A model generated the notes under the pieces. It worked only from the letters and a program-made list of their open reading frames with translations, did no database searches and was not told where the DNA came from. From assembly GCF_003667705.1 (NCBI RefSeq), contig NZ_CP033019.1, positions 1,922,001 through 1,986,000 on the forward strand: a stretch of DNA of 64,000 nucleotides, given 5' to 3'. Shown one piece after another: positions 1 through 8,401 of this stretch. The position numbers were made by a program, and so were the translations under genes. Positions within the stretch are counted from its first letter, which is position 1, and each line of letters opens with the position of its first letter. This DNA comes from Janthinobacterium agaricidamnosum. Its GTDB lineage: Bacteria > Pseudomonadota > Gammaproteobacteria > Burkholderiales > Burkholderiaceae_D.

Positions 1-128
1 CCGGCCGCCTGCGCGGCGGCCAGCACCCGCTCGCGCGTGCGTTCGCTCACTTCCGGATAGCCATTCAAGGCGCGGCTGACGGTGGTTTCGGATATTCCTA
101 GCGTTCTGGCGAGATTTTTGAGGTTCAT
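1..128 (-). CDS. LacI-family transcriptional regulator, N-terminal fragment (runs off the window)
   Basis: Only the first 42 codons are in the window. They encode the typical LacI helix-turn-helix: start MNLKNLARTLGISETTVSRAL, then NGYPEVSERTRERVL, where the second helix (TTVSRAL) enters the DNA major groove and the following segment leads to the hinge helix. LacI-family proteins are sugar-responsive repressors or activators. It lies downstream of, and in the same direction as, the LamB-type porin gene, but a rho-independent terminator at 234-269 separates them, so it probably has its own promoter between 129 and 233. The three CAAAGCGCTTTG operators in front of the porin are the expected kind of target. 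The family is certain; the sugar is not. Confidence 0.9.
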   Translation of the reverse strand, partial: MNLKNLARTLGISETTVSRALNGYPEVSERTRERVLAAAQAA

Positions 129-233
129 GGATGCTGCGTATGGGGTGGGTCGGGAGCGATGCGGTGCGATGAAGGGTAGTTTATCTGATAAATGCCGGAA
201 TGATCAGGGGTATGACCTGCGGCGGCGGCGCCC

Positions 234-269
234 AAAAAAATACGCGGGCAAACCCAGGGGCGCCCGCGC
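234..269 (-). terminator. Rho-independent terminator after the porin gene
   Basis: Read on the minus strand, CGCGGGC (268-262) pairs with GCCCGCG (249-243) around a 12-base loop, followed after TA by seven T (240-234). It would end transcripts from the porin gene before the LacI-family gene. A second hairpin without a T run lies nearer the stop codon, at 384-407. Confidence 0.75.
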
Positions 270-383
270 TAAAAGAGGATACTGCTGAATCACTACATTG
301 AAGCTGCCGGCCATCGCGTGCAGCGGCGAAATGGTGGGTCCGGTTACTGCCTGCCCCGAAATGCGGGCGTTGTTGCTGCCACC

Positions 384-407
384 GGCAAGCGTCCGGGGAC
401 GCTTGCC
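384..407 (-). other. Perfect 10-bp hairpin between porin gene and terminator
   Basis: GGCAAGCGTC at 384-393 pairs perfectly with GACGCTTGCC at 398-407 around a four-base loop. It starts 21 bases beyond the porin stop codon. With no T run on either side it is unlikely to terminate by itself; it may protect the 3' end of the mRNA. The rest of the 129-427 gap shows no gene. Confidence 0.5.
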
Positions 408-427
408 GACGTTCTAGATGCCGGCGA

Positions 428-1645
428 TTACCACCAGCTTTCCACCTGGAAGCCCATCGAGCTGCCATTGGTCTTGCCACCGAACACGCCCGTCGACGAC
501 AGCGCCGATTCCGCCGCGGCGGCCGACTGGGCTGCCTTGTTCCATTTGGCGTAGGTGTAGAAGGCGCGCAGCACGGGGCGCGACCAGAAGCTGTTGCCGG
601 CCGACAGTTGCGGCGCGAAGGTCAGCTTGGTCAGGTTGCGGCTTTCGCCGCCTTCCGGCTTGACGATGTCGTGGCCCAGTTCCACGGCCAGGCTGTAGTT
701 GTCCGTGAAGTGGTAGACGGGGCGCGCGCCGATCGACGTCCACTTGCTGCTCACGCCTGCCGTTTCCTTGTCTTCGTAGACGAAGGTACCCATGCCCGAC
801 CAGGAACCTTTGGGCTGGATCATGATTTGTTCCGTCAGGCGCACGACCTTGTCATCCTTGCTGGCGCCCAGGCTGAAGCCGCCCGTGTTGGCCGCGCTGC
901 CTTTGCCGTACTGCAGTGCCACCTTGTTGAAGCCGCCCAGCAGATTGCCTTGCGTATGCATGATGGTCAGCAAGTGGCCGCTGGCGATGGGGGCTGCGCC
1001 TTGCGCGTTGCGTTTCTGGTTGAATTGCAGGCCCAAGGTCAGTTCGCCGTCCGGATTGACCTTGATGCCGGAGAAGCGCAAGTCGTGGGACAGGCCCATG
1101 CGCTTGCTGTCGCCGTCGTCGGCCGTGCGCACGATGGCGTAGGCCAGCTTGGCCGCGCCCAGGTCGATGTTTTCCAGGCCGGCGCCAGGGCCGCTGTTAT
1201 TCCAGAAGTAGTAATCGGTGATGTGCACGTCCTGGCGGTCGTAGTAGCGCTTGCCGACCCAGGCGCGCGCTTCGGCGAAGGCGCCCGTGCCGATCTTGTC
1301 CGCCACCACGTTCATTTCGCGCCACGACGGGTCCGATTGTTCCCAGTCCTGGTTCTGGTTGACGGAGAACGCCACCAGGGTATTGATGCGGAAGGTGGTG
1401 CCGTTCGCTGCCTTGAAGGCCTCGCCGCCGAATTTCAGCTCGCCGTAGGTTTCGCACTCATTGCCCAGACGATATTTGGACGAGGCGCCGGCCAGGCCGA
1501 AACACGCTTCCTTGCCGCCTTCGCTGCTGGTGCCGATGCCCGAGCGGATGTAACCGCCGAAGTCGATCGGCAGGGCCGCCTGGGCCGACGCGCTCAAGGC
1601 CATGAGCACTGCCGCTGGCAACGCTTTCAAGAAAAATTTGTTCAT
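428..1645 (-). CDS. LamB-family maltoporin (sugar-specific outer-membrane channel)
   Basis: 405-residue outer-membrane protein of the LamB (maltoporin) family, which forms trimeric 18-strand barrels passing maltodextrins or other sugars. Residues 1-23 are a signal peptide ending AQA. The mature protein begins ALPIDFGGYIRSG, the usual LamB opening, followed by the conserved cysteine pair (CFGLAG and GNECETYGEL) that clamps the first loop. The chain ends in two tryptophans, the aromatic end recognised by the BAM machinery. The start is chosen for the signal peptide and a GGAG sequence eight bases upstream; a longer in-frame start at 1702 would add 19 residues ahead of the signal. Control is probably by the three LacI operators at 1699-1754. 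No coiled-coil N-terminus of the ScrY type is present. The sugar is unknown. Confidence 0.9.
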   Translation of the reverse strand: MNKFFLKALPAAVLMALSASAQAALPIDFGGYIRSGIGTSSEGGKEACFGLAGASSKYRLGNECETYGELKFGGEAFKAANGTTFRINTLVAFSVNQNQDWEQSDPSWREMNVVADKIGTGAFAEARAWVGKRYYDRQDVHITDYYFWNNSGPGAGLENIDLGAAKLAYAIVRTADDGDSKRMGLSHDLRFSGIKVNPDGELTLGLQFNQKRNAQGAAPIASGHLLTIMHTQGNLLGGFNKVALQYGKGSAANTGGFSLGASKDDKVVRLTEQIMIQPKGSWSGMGTFVYEDKETAGVSSKWTSIGARPVYHFTDNYSLAVELGHDIVKPEGGESRNLTKLTFAPQLSAGNSFWSRPVLRAFYTYAKWNKAAQSAAAAESALSSTGVFGGKTNGSSMGFQVESWW

Positions 1646-1698
1646 TGTGTCTCCAGTGTTTTTATAGATGTGGGATCGGCGCGCATCACTTTGCACAA

Positions 1699-1754
1699 CC
1701 AAAGCGCTTTAACTATGTTTCAAAGCGCTTTGAGTATAGTTCAAAGCGCTTTGA
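1699..1754 (-). promoter_or_regulatory. Three phased LacI-family operators before the porin gene
   Basis: Three copies of the palindrome CAAAGCGCTTTG are centred at 1705.5 (last base changed), 1726.5 and 1747.5, exactly 21 bp apart, so all three face the same side of the helix. The CG-centred palindrome is typical of LacI-family sites. On the minus strand a possible -10 element TATACT lies between the two distal copies. The LacI-type gene at 1-128 is the natural candidate regulator. Confidence 0.8.
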
Positions 1755-1865
1755 TAAGTAAACTCGTTTTGTTCTTGGCGTCGTTCGGAAACTTTGTGGG
1801 TGTTGCGGAGAAACATCAAAGGCGGGCGACGGCGCGTGGGCGCCGCCGTGTATGGCAGGAGGAGA

Positions 1866-3425
1866 TCAGGAGGGAGTGTCGCAGGCGGGCAGGGTGGTCG
1901 AGTCCGTTGCCACAGGGGCAGGATGCCGCAGGAAGACCAGAATCAGTAGGGCCGAGGTCGTGGTAATGCTGGTCAGCACATACAGCAAGTGGCGGAAGGC
2001 CGTGCCGTACGCTTGCGCCAGTTCGGCGGCGCCAGCCTGCGGCAGCAGGGTGGCCGCATGGCGCAGTTCGCCCAGCGCCAGGAAGGAGCCCGCGTGCGCC
2101 GCCTGTTCCGCACCGATGCCGGCAAGGTCGGCGTGCCCCAGCGCCGCGACAGTAAACGTGCCCAGCAGCGCGCTGACGATGGCCAGCGCCAGGCCTTCGC
2201 CCGCCACCCTCGTCGTGTTAAAGATGCCGGCCGCCATGCCGGCCCGCTCGACGGGCACGACGCTGATGGCCAGGCCATCCATCAAGCCCCAGGGCAGGCT
2301 GATGCCGCAGCCGATCAGCAGCAGTGGCCCCAGCAAGCTGGTGGGCGACTGGCCTGGCGCGCAGGTCGACAGCCACAGCAAGCCGCCCGCCGCCAGCAGC
2401 AGGCCGCTGGCGCAGATGTGCGCGGCGGCAAGGCGTTGCGCCGCCAGGCCGGCCAGGACCGGCAGCACCAGCATGGGCGCGGACAGGGCGATCATCATGC
2501 GTCCCGCCTCCAGCGGGCTGTAGCCTTCGATGCCGATGAAGCGGGCCGGCAGCAATACGAGCAGCACGACGAAGGAAAACGCGGGCGCGGCGGCCAGCAA
2601 TTGCACGCCGGCAAAGGCGGGCAGGCGGAACAGGGTCAGATCCAGCATGGGCCGCGCGGCGCGCCGCTCCACGCGGATGAACGCAGCCAGCAGCAAGGCC
2701 GCGCCACCGAACAGCCCCAGACTGGCGGCGCTGGCCCAGCCTTTGTGCGGCGCCTGCAGCAAACCATAGGTAAACAGGGACAGCGCGCCCGTAAACGTCA
2801 GGGCGCCGGGCCAATCGACGCCTTGCGCTTGCGGGTCGCGCGTTTCGCGCATGGCGCGCGCGGCGGCCAGCAGGGCGGCCAGGCCGGCCACGGCCGTGGA
2901 GACAAAAATGGCACGCCAGCCCGTATGCGTGATCAAGGTGCCTGCCAAGAAGGGGCCGAAGGCCAGGCCCACGCCGAAGGCCGTACCGATCAGGCTGAAG
3001 GCCCGCGCGCGGGCCGGGCCGTCGAATTCCTGCGCCAGGGCCGCCAGTCCACTCGACAGGGCCATGGCGCAGCCCAGGCCCTGGACGGCGCGCAGCACGT
3101 CGAGCCACAGGATGGCGGGCGCGGCCGCCAAGGCCAGCGCGGCGGCGGAAAACACAGCCATGCCCAGCAAGAACACGCGCTTGCGGCCATAACGGTCGGC
3201 CAGCGCGCCGGCCACCATCAGGCAGCCGCCAAAGCTGAGCATGAAGGCATTCGTGATCCAGGCCAGCGCCAGCGGCGTGCCGCGCAGCTCGGCGGCGATG
3301 GCGGGAATGGCGATGGCCGGTCCCGTAAAACTGAGCGGCATGCACAGCGCAGCGAGGCAGACGGCGGCCAGCACGAAGGCGCGCCGGGACGCGGAGGCAG
3401 GCTGCATGCGGTGATTCGTATCCAT
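1866..3425 (-). CDS. DHA2-type MFS multidrug exporter (EmrB/QacA-like)
   Basis: 519-residue major-facilitator transporter with about 14 hydrophobic segments, the size and layout of proton-driven DHA2 drug exporters. Motif A, a DRYGRKR-type loop, lies at about residues 77-83 after the second segment, and a glycine-rich antiporter motif (FGPFLAG) is in the fifth. Likely job: export of drugs or toxic small molecules across the inner membrane. The start at 3425 is chosen over an in-frame start 17 codons upstream because the longer version would run through the divergent operator at 3462-3476. It is divergent from a LysR regulator 107 bp away, which probably controls it. No membrane-fusion partner gene is adjacent. 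Confidence 0.88.
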   Translation of the reverse strand: MDTNHRMQPASASRRAFVLAAVCLAALCMPLSFTGPAIAIPAIAAELRGTPLALAWITNAFMLSFGGCLMVAGALADRYGRKRVFLLGMAVFSAAALALAAAPAILWLDVLRAVQGLGCAMALSSGLAALAQEFDGPARARAFSLIGTAFGVGLAFGPFLAGTLITHTGWRAIFVSTAVAGLAALLAAARAMRETRDPQAQGVDWPGALTFTGALSLFTYGLLQAPHKGWASAASLGLFGGAALLLAAFIRVERRAARPMLDLTLFRLPAFAGVQLLAAAPAFSFVVLLVLLPARFIGIEGYSPLEAGRMMIALSAPMLVLPVLAGLAAQRLAAAHICASGLLLAAGGLLWLSTCAPGQSPTSLLGPLLLIGCGISLPWGLMDGLAISVVPVERAGMAAGIFNTTRVAGEGLALAIVSALLGTFTVAALGHADLAGIGAEQAAHAGSFLALGELRHAATLLPQAGAAELAQAYGTAFRHLLYVLTSITTTSALLILVFLRHPAPVATDSTTLPACDTPS

Positions 3426-3461
3426 GGGAATGATTCCAGAAAGAGGGAATCCGATGATAAT

Positions 3462-3476
3462 ATGGATGCAATCCAT
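3462..3476. promoter_or_regulatory. Palindromic LysR-type operator between exporter and regulator
   Basis: ATGGAT-GCA-ATCCAT is a perfect inverted repeat in the 107-bp divergent gap and contains the T-N11-A LysR core (T3463 and A3475). It sits 57 bp from the LysR start and 37 bp from the exporter start, as expected for a recognition site serving both. Confidence 0.6.
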
Positions 3477-3532
3477 GAAAAAGTGGCTGAGAATCCACTC
3501 ATAACGGACAAATATTCCCTAATTGAGGTCGC

Positions 3533-4459
3533 ATGGATAATTTGAACGGCATTGCCGCTTTCGTGCGCGCGGCGGAAACCTCCAGTTATGTGGCGGCCGG
3601 GCGGTTGCTCGGCGTGTCGGCTTCGGCCGTGGGCAAGAGCGTGGCGCGGCTGGAAGAAAAGCTGGGCGTGCGCCTGCTCAACCGCAGCACGCGGCGCATC
3701 AGCCTGAGCAACGAGGGCGCGCTGTTTTACGAGCGCTGCCAGCGCATCCTGGCCGACCTGGGCGATGCCGAGGCGGAACTGTCGCACCTGGCCGAGGCGC
3801 CGCGCGGCAAGCTGCGCATCAGCCTGCCCGTGATCGGCTACCGCATCATCCTGCCCCTGCTGGCCGACTTTACGCGCCAGTACCCGGAGATCGAGCTCGA
3901 CCTCGATTTCAACGACCGCCTGGTCGACGTGGTGGCCGAAGGCGTCGACGTGGCCGTGCGCAGCGGAACGCTCACGGATTCGCGGCTGATGGCGCGCGAA
4001 CTGGGGCCGTTTGCCTTTGCCATCGTCGGTTCTCCCGCGTACTTCGCCCGCCATGGCGTGCCGGCCTCGCCGCGCGCGCTGGAAGGGCACGCCTGCGTGC
4101 GCTATAAATTCCCCACCACGGGCAAGTTGCAGGAATGGGCGCTGCAGCGCGCCGAGGGCGACAGCGGCGGCGAGTTGCGCTTGCCGACCGCATTGACTTG
4201 CAACAATATCGAAGCCTTGATCGGTGCCGCCACGCAGGGCGTGGGCCTCGCCTATTTGCCTGACTTTATCGTGCGCGACGCCATCGCGCGCGGTGAACTG
4301 CAAGCCGTGCTGGCAGACAGCTTGCTGTACTCGAGCAAGTTCTGGGTGCTGTGGCCGTCGAGCCGCCACCTGTCGCCCAAAATTCGCGTCTTTGTTGACC
4401 ATCTGTGTACCCACCTGCATTTTTCCGCGTCCCCTCCCGACCCTGCATCCATCGCTTGA
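3533..4459 (+). CDS. LysR-family transcriptional regulator, divergent from DHA2 exporter
   Basis: 308 residues with the standard LysR plan: winged helix-turn-helix at about residues 1-60 (AAGRLLGVSASAVGKSVARLEEKLGVRLLNRSTR in outline), a linker helix to about 88, then a periplasmic-binding-protein-like effector domain. It belongs to the large CrgA/DsdC-like group that also has RGKLRIS at the start of the effector domain. It is divergent from the DHA2 exporter and probably senses a substrate of that pump. The C-terminus ends in a short proline-rich tail. The inducer cannot be read from the sequence. Confidence 0.92.
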   Translation: MDNLNGIAAFVRAAETSSYVAAGRLLGVSASAVGKSVARLEEKLGVRLLNRSTRRISLSNEGALFYERCQRILADLGDAEAELSHLAEAPRGKLRISLPVIGYRIILPLLADFTRQYPEIELDLDFNDRLVDVVAEGVDVAVRSGTLTDSRLMARELGPFAFAIVGSPAYFARHGVPASPRALEGHACVRYKFPTTGKLQEWALQRAEGDSGGELRLPTALTCNNIEALIGAATQGVGLAYLPDFIVRDAIARGELQAVLADSLLYSSKFWVLWPSSRHLSPKIRVFVDHLCTHLHFSASPPDPASIA

Positions 4460-4636
4460 TACCTCTGGCCCCCGCGCTGGCGGCGGGTTGGGGAATATTC
4501 CTACCCCAAAGCGATTAATCCTAATCCGCTAAATTTATATTTGCTGCGCCGCATCAAGCAATGCCGCACAGCATCAGCTTATGCCCTTCCTGAATACCAG
4601 TCATACGTTATTGAAATTGCCATAAGGAATTTATTT

Positions 4637-4723
4637 ATGTTAATTTCATATCTGTTTCTGCAACATTGCATCGCTTCGGCGGTTGCCGGGACATGTGCAG
4701 GATTAGGCGCCATAAGCGTGTAG
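4637..4723 (+). CDS. Possible 28-residue hydrophobic peptide
   Basis: A short frame starting MLISYLFLQHCIASAVAG and ending GLGAISV, preceded by AAGGAA seven bases upstream of the ATG. It is hydrophobic enough for one membrane segment and lies in an AT-richer gap between the LysR gene and the patatin gene. It could be a small membrane protein, a leader peptide or chance. The rest of the 4460-4771 gap shows no convincing gene or structure. Confidence 0.25.
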   Translation: MLISYLFLQHCIASAVAGTCAGLGAISV

Positions 4724-4771
4724 TAACCAACAATTAAGGGGTGACTGCCCCGTTCCGTTCAGGGAGTGTGC

Positions 4772-5893
4772 ATGAAGACAGTGATGACGACGCCGCCGGA
4801 TCCGGCGCCAGCCGCGACCGCGAAACCGGCCCGCAAAACGGGTTTGCTGCTGGGTGGCGGTGCACCAAATTCCACCCTGATCGCCGGCGCGCTGGCCGCT
4901 TTCCTCGATGAGGGCATCGAGTTCGACGTCATTTCCGCGTCCGGCGCGGGAGTGCTGATGGGTTTGCTTTACACGACGCCGCACGAGGCCACGCCGCGCC
5001 AGGCCTTGCAAAGCTGGGCCGACACGGGCGTGGCCGACAGCATCTACAAGATGATCCCGATCAACTACAAGGTATTCCAGAAGCCGGGCATGCACGCGAG
5101 CACCTTCCGCGACGCTTTCCAGCCGCCGGCCAACAATCCTTTTTTTCAGGCGTTCCAGCAAACGTTTGCGGGCGTGCCCACGGCCTGGTCGGACTGGGGC
5201 AAGCTGATGGTGTCGTCGCTGTCGCCATCGGACCTGTCCGCGAAAAGCCTGGGCCTGTGCGCGCATTTGCCCTTCCTGGAAAAAGCCGTCGACTTCTCGG
5301 GCGTGACGCGCATGCGCCCCGATTTCTACATCAATGCCTACAACCTCAGCGAGCACCGCATGCAAATCTGGGGCAAGCACGAGATCGAGCCCATCCACGT
5401 GCGCGCGGCCCTGTCGTTTCCCTTCCTATATGCGCCGACGACCATCGACGGCGACGACTACATCGAAGGCGCGGCCCTCGACACGCTCAATTTCGACCCG
5501 TTTATCGAAGGCAAGGGCGAGCACCATGACGCCGACACCCTGGTCATCCTCGACATCCTCGGCGACGAGCGCCTGTTGCGCAAGCCGCGCAACCTGTACG
5601 ACGCCTGGGTGCGCTCCATCATCACGCCGCTGGTGAAAATTTCCAAGAGCGAGCTGCGCCTGTTTGAGCTCGAGCACAACACGGATGCACGCACGGGCCA
5701 GCCCAAGCGGCGTCTGCTGAAACTCGATCTGATGGGCGGCATCCCGGAGCAGCACTGGCCCGATACCCTGGACTGGTCCAGCTCGAACATGCAGCTGCTG
5801 TTCGACGTGGGCCACAAGGCGGGCCTGGCGTTTTGCCGCCAGCATGGCGACTTGCTGCGCCGCACGCCTGACGCAGCCCCGCTGGCGGCCTAA
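4772..5893 (+). CDS. Patatin-like phospholipase-family protein with altered catalytic motifs
   Basis: 373 residues. Patatin-like proteins are lipid acyl hydrolases with a Ser-Asp dyad. The fold signature is visible: an oxyanion glycine run LLLGGGAPN at about residues 25-33, and a buried strand leading to the nucleophile elbow. The elbow reads SASGA (Ser57) instead of GxSxG, and the DG(G/A) segment carrying the catalytic Asp reads IEGA (Glu at about 232). The protein may therefore be a weak or non-hydrolytic relative. No signal peptide is present, so it is probably cytoplasmic. The start has AGGGAG five bases upstream; a GTG two codons earlier is also open. A terminator-like hairpin at 5947-5972 separates it from the chemotaxis receptor gene. 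Confidence 0.75.
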   Translation: MKTVMTTPPDPAPAATAKPARKTGLLLGGGAPNSTLIAGALAAFLDEGIEFDVISASGAGVLMGLLYTTPHEATPRQALQSWADTGVADSIYKMIPINYKVFQKPGMHASTFRDAFQPPANNPFFQAFQQTFAGVPTAWSDWGKLMVSSLSPSDLSAKSLGLCAHLPFLEKAVDFSGVTRMRPDFYINAYNLSEHRMQIWGKHEIEPIHVRAALSFPFLYAPTTIDGDDYIEGAALDTLNFDPFIEGKGEHHDADTLVILDILGDERLLRKPRNLYDAWVRSIITPLVKISKSELRLFELEHNTDARTGQPKRRLLKLDLMGGIPEQHWPDTLDWSSSNMQLLFDVGHKAGLAFCRQHGDLLRRTPDAAPLAA

Positions 5894-5946
5894 GCCCGCG
5901 CCGCCTGCCACCGGTCCTGGCCACCTGATCGGCAGCTACTCATCCC

Positions 5947-5972
5947 GCCTGGCCTTGCCAGGCCACCTTTTT
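5947..5972 (+). terminator. Hairpin with T run after the patatin gene
   Basis: GCCTGGC (5947-5953) and GCCAGGC (5957-5963) form a 7-bp stem with a three-base loop, followed by CACC and five T. It lies 54 bases after the patatin stop and just before the chemotaxis receptor start. The stem is short, so termination may be partial. Confidence 0.5.
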
Positions 5973-5985
5973 ACTGTGAAACACC

Positions 5986-7626
5986 ATGAATATCACCAAG
6001 CAACTCATTCTGACCCTCACCATCGCCTTGCTGGCCCTGCTATTGCTGGGCGCCGGCGGCGCCATCCAGCTACAGCGCGCCCAGGAACGTTTCGACACCG
6101 TGCAAAACCGCATCATTCCCAGCATTCAGGGCTTGAATGCGGCCAAGGGTTTCCTGGCCGATTCGCGCCTGGCCGGCTATCGCCTGTCCGTATTCTCGAA
6201 TCTGGCCGACAAGACGGCGCTGGACAAGGCCGTGGCCGACGCCAACACGAATTTCGACAAAGTGATTGCTACCTACCGCGCCGAGCGCCTGTACGACGCG
6301 ACGGACAGCAAGATGCTCGACGCCGACCAGGCCGCCATGGAAGCGTACCGCCGCGCGCTCGTGCCATTCTTTGCCGCCGCCTACGCGGGCGACATGGATG
6401 GCGTGCGCGCCACCTTGCTGGCCGGCACGCCGCTGGCCATCACGGCCGCCGCCGCGAAAAAGAGCATGGATGACCATATCGCCTACAACAACAAGCTGGT
6501 CGACGATGTCAAAGCGGAAAGCCTGGCCGCCTACGACACGGCGTTCAACACCATGCTGGCCGTGCTGGGCGTGGCCGTGCTGTTGACGGGCGCGCTGGCC
6601 TGGCATATCTACAGCACCATCAGTGGCGGCCTGGGCAATATCGAACATACGCTGGAGAGAGTCAGCGCCTCGCTGGACCTGTCCGCCGCCATGCCCGTCG
6701 AGCGTATGGATGAAGTGGGCCGCACGGCCACCGCCTTCAACAAGTTTCTGGAGCGCATAGTCGGCGTGATCGCCACCGTGCGCGCCTCGGCCGATACGGT
6801 CAGCGTGGCGGCTGCGCAGATTTCCGCCGGCAACGCGGACTTGTCCGTGCGCACGGAGCAGCAGGCGTCGTCGCTGGAAGAAACGGCCTCCAGTCTGGAA
6901 GAGCTGACCTCGGCCGTGCGCCAGAATACGGACAATGCGCGTCAGGCGAACTCGTTGGCCGTGTCCGCCTCGGACGTGGCGCGCAAGGGCGGCGCCGTGG
7001 TGGCGCAAGTAGTAGGTACGATGGGCTCGATCAATGAATCGGCGAAGAAGATCGCCGACATTATCGGCGTGATCGACGGCATTGCCTTCCAAACCAACAT
7101 TTTGGCGCTGAATGCGGCCGTCGAAGCGGCCCGCGCGGGCGAGCAGGGCCGCGGCTTCGCCGTGGTGGCAACGGAAGTGCGCAACCTGGCGCAGCGTTCG
7201 GCCGCGGCTGCCAAGGAAATCAAGGGCTTGATCGAGGATTCCGTCGATAAGGTCAACACGGGCAGCGCGCTGGTCGACCAGGCGGGCGCGACGATGGAAG
7301 AAATCGTCGCCAGCATCCGCCGCGTGACGGACATCATGGGCGACATCGCCAACGCCAGCCACGAGCAAAGCGCCGGCATCGAGCAAGTGAACCAGGCCAT
7401 TTCGCAAATGGACCAGGTCACCCAGCAAAACGCGGCCCTGGTGGAAGAGGCGGCGGCCGCCGCATCCTCGCTGCAGGACCGCGCCGTCGAACTGGTCGAT
7501 GTGGTGGCCGTATTCCGCCTGCGCGGCGATGCCAAGGAAAAATCATTGAAGGTGGCGGGCGGCTTGCCGGCTCCCGAAACGGCCCCGCGCCGCGCAGCGC
7601 AACCGGCGCGCCGCATGCTGGGATGA
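5986..7626 (+). CDS. Methyl-accepting chemotaxis protein
   Basis: 546-residue inner-membrane chemoreceptor. Order: membrane segment at about 7-27, a periplasmic four-helix-bundle sensor (about 30-187), second membrane segment (188-207), HAMP (about 210-262), then the cytoplasmic signalling coiled coil. A methylation region with EETASSLEEL lies near residues 299-310, and the highly conserved hairpin tip (EAARAGEQGRGFAVVA) follows at about 377-392. It signals to CheA/CheW and is tuned by CheR/CheB. The C-terminus is basic (ARRMLG) and lacks the NWETF-type CheR tether. It stands alone, with no che genes nearby. The ligand is unknown. Confidence 0.95.
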   Translation: MNITKQLILTLTIALLALLLLGAGGAIQLQRAQERFDTVQNRIIPSIQGLNAAKGFLADSRLAGYRLSVFSNLADKTALDKAVADANTNFDKVIATYRAERLYDATDSKMLDADQAAMEAYRRALVPFFAAAYAGDMDGVRATLLAGTPLAITAAAAKKSMDDHIAYNNKLVDDVKAESLAAYDTAFNTMLAVLGVAVLLTGALAWHIYSTISGGLGNIEHTLERVSASLDLSAAMPVERMDEVGRTATAFNKFLERIVGVIATVRASADTVSVAAAQISAGNADLSVRTEQQASSLEETASSLEELTSAVRQNTDNARQANSLAVSASDVARKGGAVVAQVVGTMGSINESAKKIADIIGVIDGIAFQTNILALNAAVEAARAGEQGRGFAVVATEVRNLAQRSAAAAKEIKGLIEDSVDKVNTGSALVDQAGATMEEIVASIRRVTDIMGDIANASHEQSAGIEQVNQAISQMDQVTQQNAALVEEAAAAASSLQDRAVELVDVVAVFRLRGDAKEKSLKVAGGLPAPETAPRRAAQPARRMLG

Positions 7627-7651
7627 ACTCGGGCATGCCGTATGTCATTGT

Positions 7652-7680
7652 CAGGTGCTGGAAGGCTTCCACACCTGCTT
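7652..7680 (+). terminator. Possible weak terminator hairpin after the chemoreceptor
   Basis: CAGGTG (7652-7657) pairs with CACCTG (7672-7677), and inside it TGGAA with TTCCA, giving a mostly paired stem with one bulge, followed by CTTT. The T run is poor, so this is only a candidate end point for the chemoreceptor transcript. Confidence 0.3.
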
Positions 7681-7718
7681 TGACGCATCGACGCCATATT
7701 CCCAAGTAAACGTTTTTT

Positions 7719-8087
7719 CTATTTATTAATCAATAATATAAATGGGATTTTGAAAAAGCTGGAAATGGCCTCGCCAAACGGTTTGGAGGGAAATTCAACG
7801 ATGTTCCTCCCTGTTTTTTGACGAATCTGGTTCGCCAAATCGTGAATATCGCTGGCCTCATTTCCATGCAGGCGTCTGCCGTTTACTCCCCCCATCATGC
7901 CCGCAGAATGGATGGTTTCGAGGTCGTCTATATATGCCTGTCGTTGGACGTTGTTCATGTAGAGCGTCTGCTTATAGATTGATGACTTTGCGGCTTGTTC
8001 GTTTTCCGCATCCCAATCGAAGTCAACAAAGGCCAGAGCGGAGCAGAAGGTCAGATAAATAAGGAAAGCAGTTGATATTCTTTTCAT
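7719..8087 (-). CDS. Small exported protein of unknown function
   Basis: 122 residues, not recognised. Residues 1 to about 20 (MKRISTAFLIYLTFCSALAF) look like a signal peptide, so the product is probably periplasmic or secreted. The rest is charged and has no cysteine after the signal region and no motif I know. The base composition is clearly more AT-rich than the neighbours, suggesting recent acquisition. The start at 8087 is the first ATG; a TTG nine codons upstream is also open, and neither has a good ribosome site. It could be an effector-like or immunity-like orphan, but there is no evidence for either. Confidence 0.55.
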   Translation of the reverse strand: MKRISTAFLIYLTFCSALAFVDFDWDAENEQAAKSSIYKQTLYMNNVQRQAYIDDLETIHSAGMMGGVNGRRLHGNEASDIHDLANQIRQKTGRNIVEFPSKPFGEAISSFFKIPFILLINK

Positions 8088-8401
8088 TGAGAGGATGGTT
8101 TTAATCAGATTCAATCTGAAGATAAGGAAGGAATGCCATCAACGATAGCAAATTTTCCACATGGAAACATCACACATTGTCACATTCGCGTAAGCGCCAA
8201 GGTGCAAGCTTGGGTTATTCAAGCTGATGTGGAAATAAATATGGTGCCATGCCAAAGTTTCAGATATCGGTATCGCATTACGGTTGGCGGACCATTTTTT
8301 GAAAAACAGCTAACAGGCATGTTATATTATATAAGTTGCCTCTTGGAAATTTTATCCTCGGCCACGTTATATCAATTAACCACTTTTCTTTTCGGCCGCC
8401 G

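Noticed and set aside
608..1966. Plus-strand open frame across the LamB-type gene
   Set aside because: Covers a clear outer-membrane protein on the other strand and its operators; no protein-like features.
1866..3425. DHA2 exporter considered as part of a tripartite EmrAB-TolC set
   Set aside because: No membrane-fusion protein or TolC gene adjoins it.
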